In this document: positions 61,551-64,000 of the stretch, piece by piece
Numbering within the stretch: position 1 is the stretch's first letter
Layout: each line of letters starts with the position of its first letter
Source of the DNA: Sisyra terminalis
Taxonomy: Eukaryota > Arthropoda > Insecta > Neuroptera > Sisyridae
Assembly: GCA_958496175.1 (NCBI GenBank)
Contig: OY292275.1
Span: 186,001-250,000, forward strand
DNA: 64,000 bases
Reading direction: 5' to 3'
Position numbers and translations under genes: made by a program
The notes under the pieces: generated by a model
The model's database searches: none
Seen by the model: only the letters and a program-made list of their open reading frames with translations
Told to the model about the DNA's origin: nothing

Positions 61551-64000
61551 AGCTAATGCATGTACCATTGTTATATAAGGGTTGATTTTCGAACCAAAGG
61601 CAGTTTCGGGTTCGTAACAATGTATAGAACGATAATATAACAATCTTTTTCGGTTTCGAAACAAAAAGATTTTTCGCCAAAAAAAACCGTGGGTTAACCA
61701 TCGTTGATTTTTCACGAAAATGGTCAAATTAAAAAAATTTTTTTTTAGGATGCCAATCGAAAGTACAAGTCTATCTGAAACATGCTGTGCAAATTTTTCC
61801 CAAAACAAACCACGTTTAAGGGTTGAACATGCAGTTTAAGGGATGCATACTTCCCACTAAGAGGGAGAGACGAACGTGGCTTCTTCAGCGAATGCATGTA
61901 CCATTGTTATATAAGGGTTGATTTTCGAACCAAAGGCTGTTTCGGGTTCGTAACAATGTATAGAACGATAATATAACAATCTTTTTCGGTTTCGAAACAA
62001 AAAGATTTTTCGCCAAAAAAAACCGTGGGTTAACCATCGTTGATTTTTCACGAAAATGGTCAAATTAAAAAAATTTTTTTTTAGGATGCCAATCGAAAGT
62101 ACAAGTCTATCTGAAACATGCTGTGCAAATTTTTCCCAAAACAAACCACGTTTAAGGGTTGAACATGCAGTTTAAGGGATGCATACTTCCCACTAAGAGG
62201 ATGAGACGAACGTGGCTTCTTCAACAATTGCATGTACCATTGTTATATAAGGGTTGATTTTCGAACCAAAGGCTGTTTCGGGTTCGTAACAATGTATAGA
62301 ACGATAATATAACAATCTTTTTCGATTTCGAAACAAAAAGATTTTTCGCCAAAAAAAACCGTGGGTTAACCATCGTTGATTTTTCACGAAAATGGTCAAA
62401 TTAAAAAAATTTTTTTTTAGGATGCCAATCGAAAGTACAAGTCTATCTGAAACATGCTGTGCAAATTTTTCCCAAAACAAACCACGTTTAAGGGTTGAAC
62501 ATGCAGTTTAAGGGATGCATACTTCCCACTAAGAGGATGAGACGAACGTGGCTTCTTCAACAATTGCATGTACCATTGTTATATAAGGGTTGATTTTCGA
62601 ACCAAAGGCTGTTTCGGGTTCGTAACAATGTATAGAACGATAATATAACAATCTTTTTCGGTTTCGAAACAAAAAGATTTTTCGCCAAAAAAAACCGTGG
62701 GTTAACCATCGTTGATTTTTCACGAAAATGGTCAAATTAAAAAAAAAAATTTTTAGGATGCCAATCGAAAGTACAAGTCTATCTGTACATGCTGTGCAAA
62801 TTTTTCCCAAAACAAACCACGTTTAAGGGTTGAACATGCAGTTTATGGGATGCATACTTCCCACTAAGAGGGAGAGACGAACGTGGCTTCTTCAGCTAAT
62901 GCATGTACCATTGTTATATAAGGGATGATTTTCGAACCAAAGGCAGTTTCGGGTTCGTAACAATGTATAGAACGATAATATAACAATCTTTTTCGATTTC
63001 GAAACAAAAAGATTTTTCGCCAAAAAAAACCGTGGGTTAACCATCGTTGATTTTTCACGAAAATGGTCAAATTAAAAAAAAAAATTTTTAGGATGCCAAT
63101 CGAAAGTACAAGTCTATCTGTACATGCTGTGCAAATTTTTCCCAAAACAAACCACGTTTAAGGGTTGAACATGCAGTTTATGGGATGCATACTTCCCACT
63201 AAGAGGGAGAGACGAACGTGGCTTCTTCAGCTAATGCATGTACCATTGTTATATAAGGGATGATTTTCGAACCAAAGGCAGTTTCGGGTTCGTAACAATG
63301 TATAGAACGATAATATAACAATCTTTTTCGATTTCGAAACAAAAAGATTTTTCGCCAAAAAAAACCGTGGGTTAACCATCGTTGATTTTTCACGAAAATG
63401 GTCAAATTAAAAAAATTTTTTTTTAGGATGCCAATCGAAAGTACAAGTCTATCTGTACATGCTGTGCAAATTTTTCCCAAAACAAACCACGTTTAAGGGT
63501 AGAACATGCAGTTTGTGGGATGCATACTTCCCACTAAGAGGGAGAGACGAACGTGGCTTCTTCAGCGAATGCATGTACCATTGTTATATAAGGGTTGATT
63601 TTCGAACCAAAGGCTGTTTCGGGTTCGTAACAATGTATAGAACGATAATATAACAATCTTTTTCGATTTCGAAACAAAAAGATTTTTCGCCAAAAAAAAC
63701 CGTGGGTTAACCATCGTTGATTTTTCACGAAAATGGTCAAATTAAAAAAATTTTTTTTTAGGATGCCAATCGAAAGTACAAGTCTATCTGTACATGCTGT
63801 GCAAATTTTTCCCAAAACAAACCACGTTTAAGGGTTGAACATGCAGTTTAAGGGATGCATACTTCCCACTAAGAGGGAGAGACGAACGTGGCTTCTTCAG
63901 CGAATGCATGTACCATTGTTATATAAGGGTTGATTTTCGAACCAAAGGCAGTTTCGGGTTCGTAACAATGTATAGAACGATAATATAACAATCTTTTTCG
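61551..64000 (+). repeat. Long-range copy of 48151-50600 (offset 13,400 bp)
   Basis: Two CTGAAACATGC monomers, two GAGGATGAGACG monomers, two AAGGGATGATTTTCG monomers and a TAGAAC/TTTGTGG monomer follow in the same order as at 48.1-50.6 kb. The correspondence continues to the window edge, so the duplication is not bounded here. Confidence 0.85.

Larger units (their letters stand above)
7418..64000 (+). repeat. 335-bp satellite array, main block
   Basis: The rest of the interrupted monomer (to 7645), about 168 complete head-to-tail monomers, and a final 102-bp partial copy from 63899. All are in one orientation. Most are 335 bp. Others are 333 bp (loss of AG in GGGAGAGACG), 334 bp (one base lost in a homopolymer tract or in GGGTTGAAC) or 336 bp (CTGAAACATGC replacing CTGTACATGC). 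Divergence is low, a few substitutions per copy, and variants are shared in blocks, giving the higher-order repeats listed separately. I see no gene, second transposon or non-satellite insertion anywhere in this 56 kb. Confidence 0.97.

Noticed and set aside
7418..64000. CRISPR-like regular repetition
   Set aside because: There are no unique spacers; the whole 335-bp unit repeats head to tail, so it is satellite DNA.
1..64000. Telomeric origin of the array
   Set aside because: No TTAGG-type or other short telomeric repeats occur, and the only mobile element is a BEL/Pao LTR element with a simple target duplication.

Overview
The window is eukaryotic repetitive DNA, most likely from an arthropod genome, and contains no host single-copy gene. 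Two components explain essentially all of it. The first is a head-to-tail satellite array with a monomer of about 335 bp (36% GC in the first copy), covering positions 1-1117 and 7418-64000, roughly 172 monomers. The second is one complete LTR retrotransposon of the BEL/Pao type on the minus strand, at 1118-7417. The arthropod assignment is inference: it rests on an intact BEL/Pao element (a metazoan superfamily common in insects), TCAGT-type initiator sequences and general composition. I do not recognise the satellite itself.

Layout. 1-1117: three full monomers plus the first 112 bp of a fourth. 1118-7417: the 6300-bp element, with 353-bp LTRs that look identical base for base, a 5-bp target duplication (GAAAC), a primer binding site resembling the 3' end of tRNA-Tyr, a purine-rich tract, and one uninterrupted 1705-codon Gag-Pol frame with all expected catalytic residues. 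7418-7645: the rest of the interrupted monomer; joining both halves and removing one target duplication gives exactly 335 bp. 7646-64000: about 168 further monomers in the same orientation.

The array is not uniform. Shared monomer variants reveal nested higher-order repeats: a 10-monomer unit (3344 bp) twice at 9654-16341; trimers (1003-1004 bp) at 17680-21693; an almost uniform stretch at 21694-26385; a tetramer (1338-1339 bp) four times at 29735-35089; dimers (669 bp) at 41120-43126; a 6-mer (2010 bp) twice at 43127-47145; dimers of 670 bp at 52174-56193; and a large-scale duplication in which 43.1-50.6 kb recurs at 55.9-64.0 kb, offset by 12,732 bp and then 13,400 bp. Three left-to-right zones are marked by the bases around a conserved GAACATGCAG segment.

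How the parts may interact (inference): each monomer carries TATATAAG exactly 30 bp upstream of a CAGT initiator-like sequence on the plus strand, followed by ATTAAA and a T-rich tract ending in AG. This resembles a repeated core promoter. The copy just left of the element points into it antisense. Monomer-length open frames on the minus strand use TTG or GTG starts and drift with tract length, so I do not call them genes. I found no tRNA, rRNA or CRISPR features and no second transposon.
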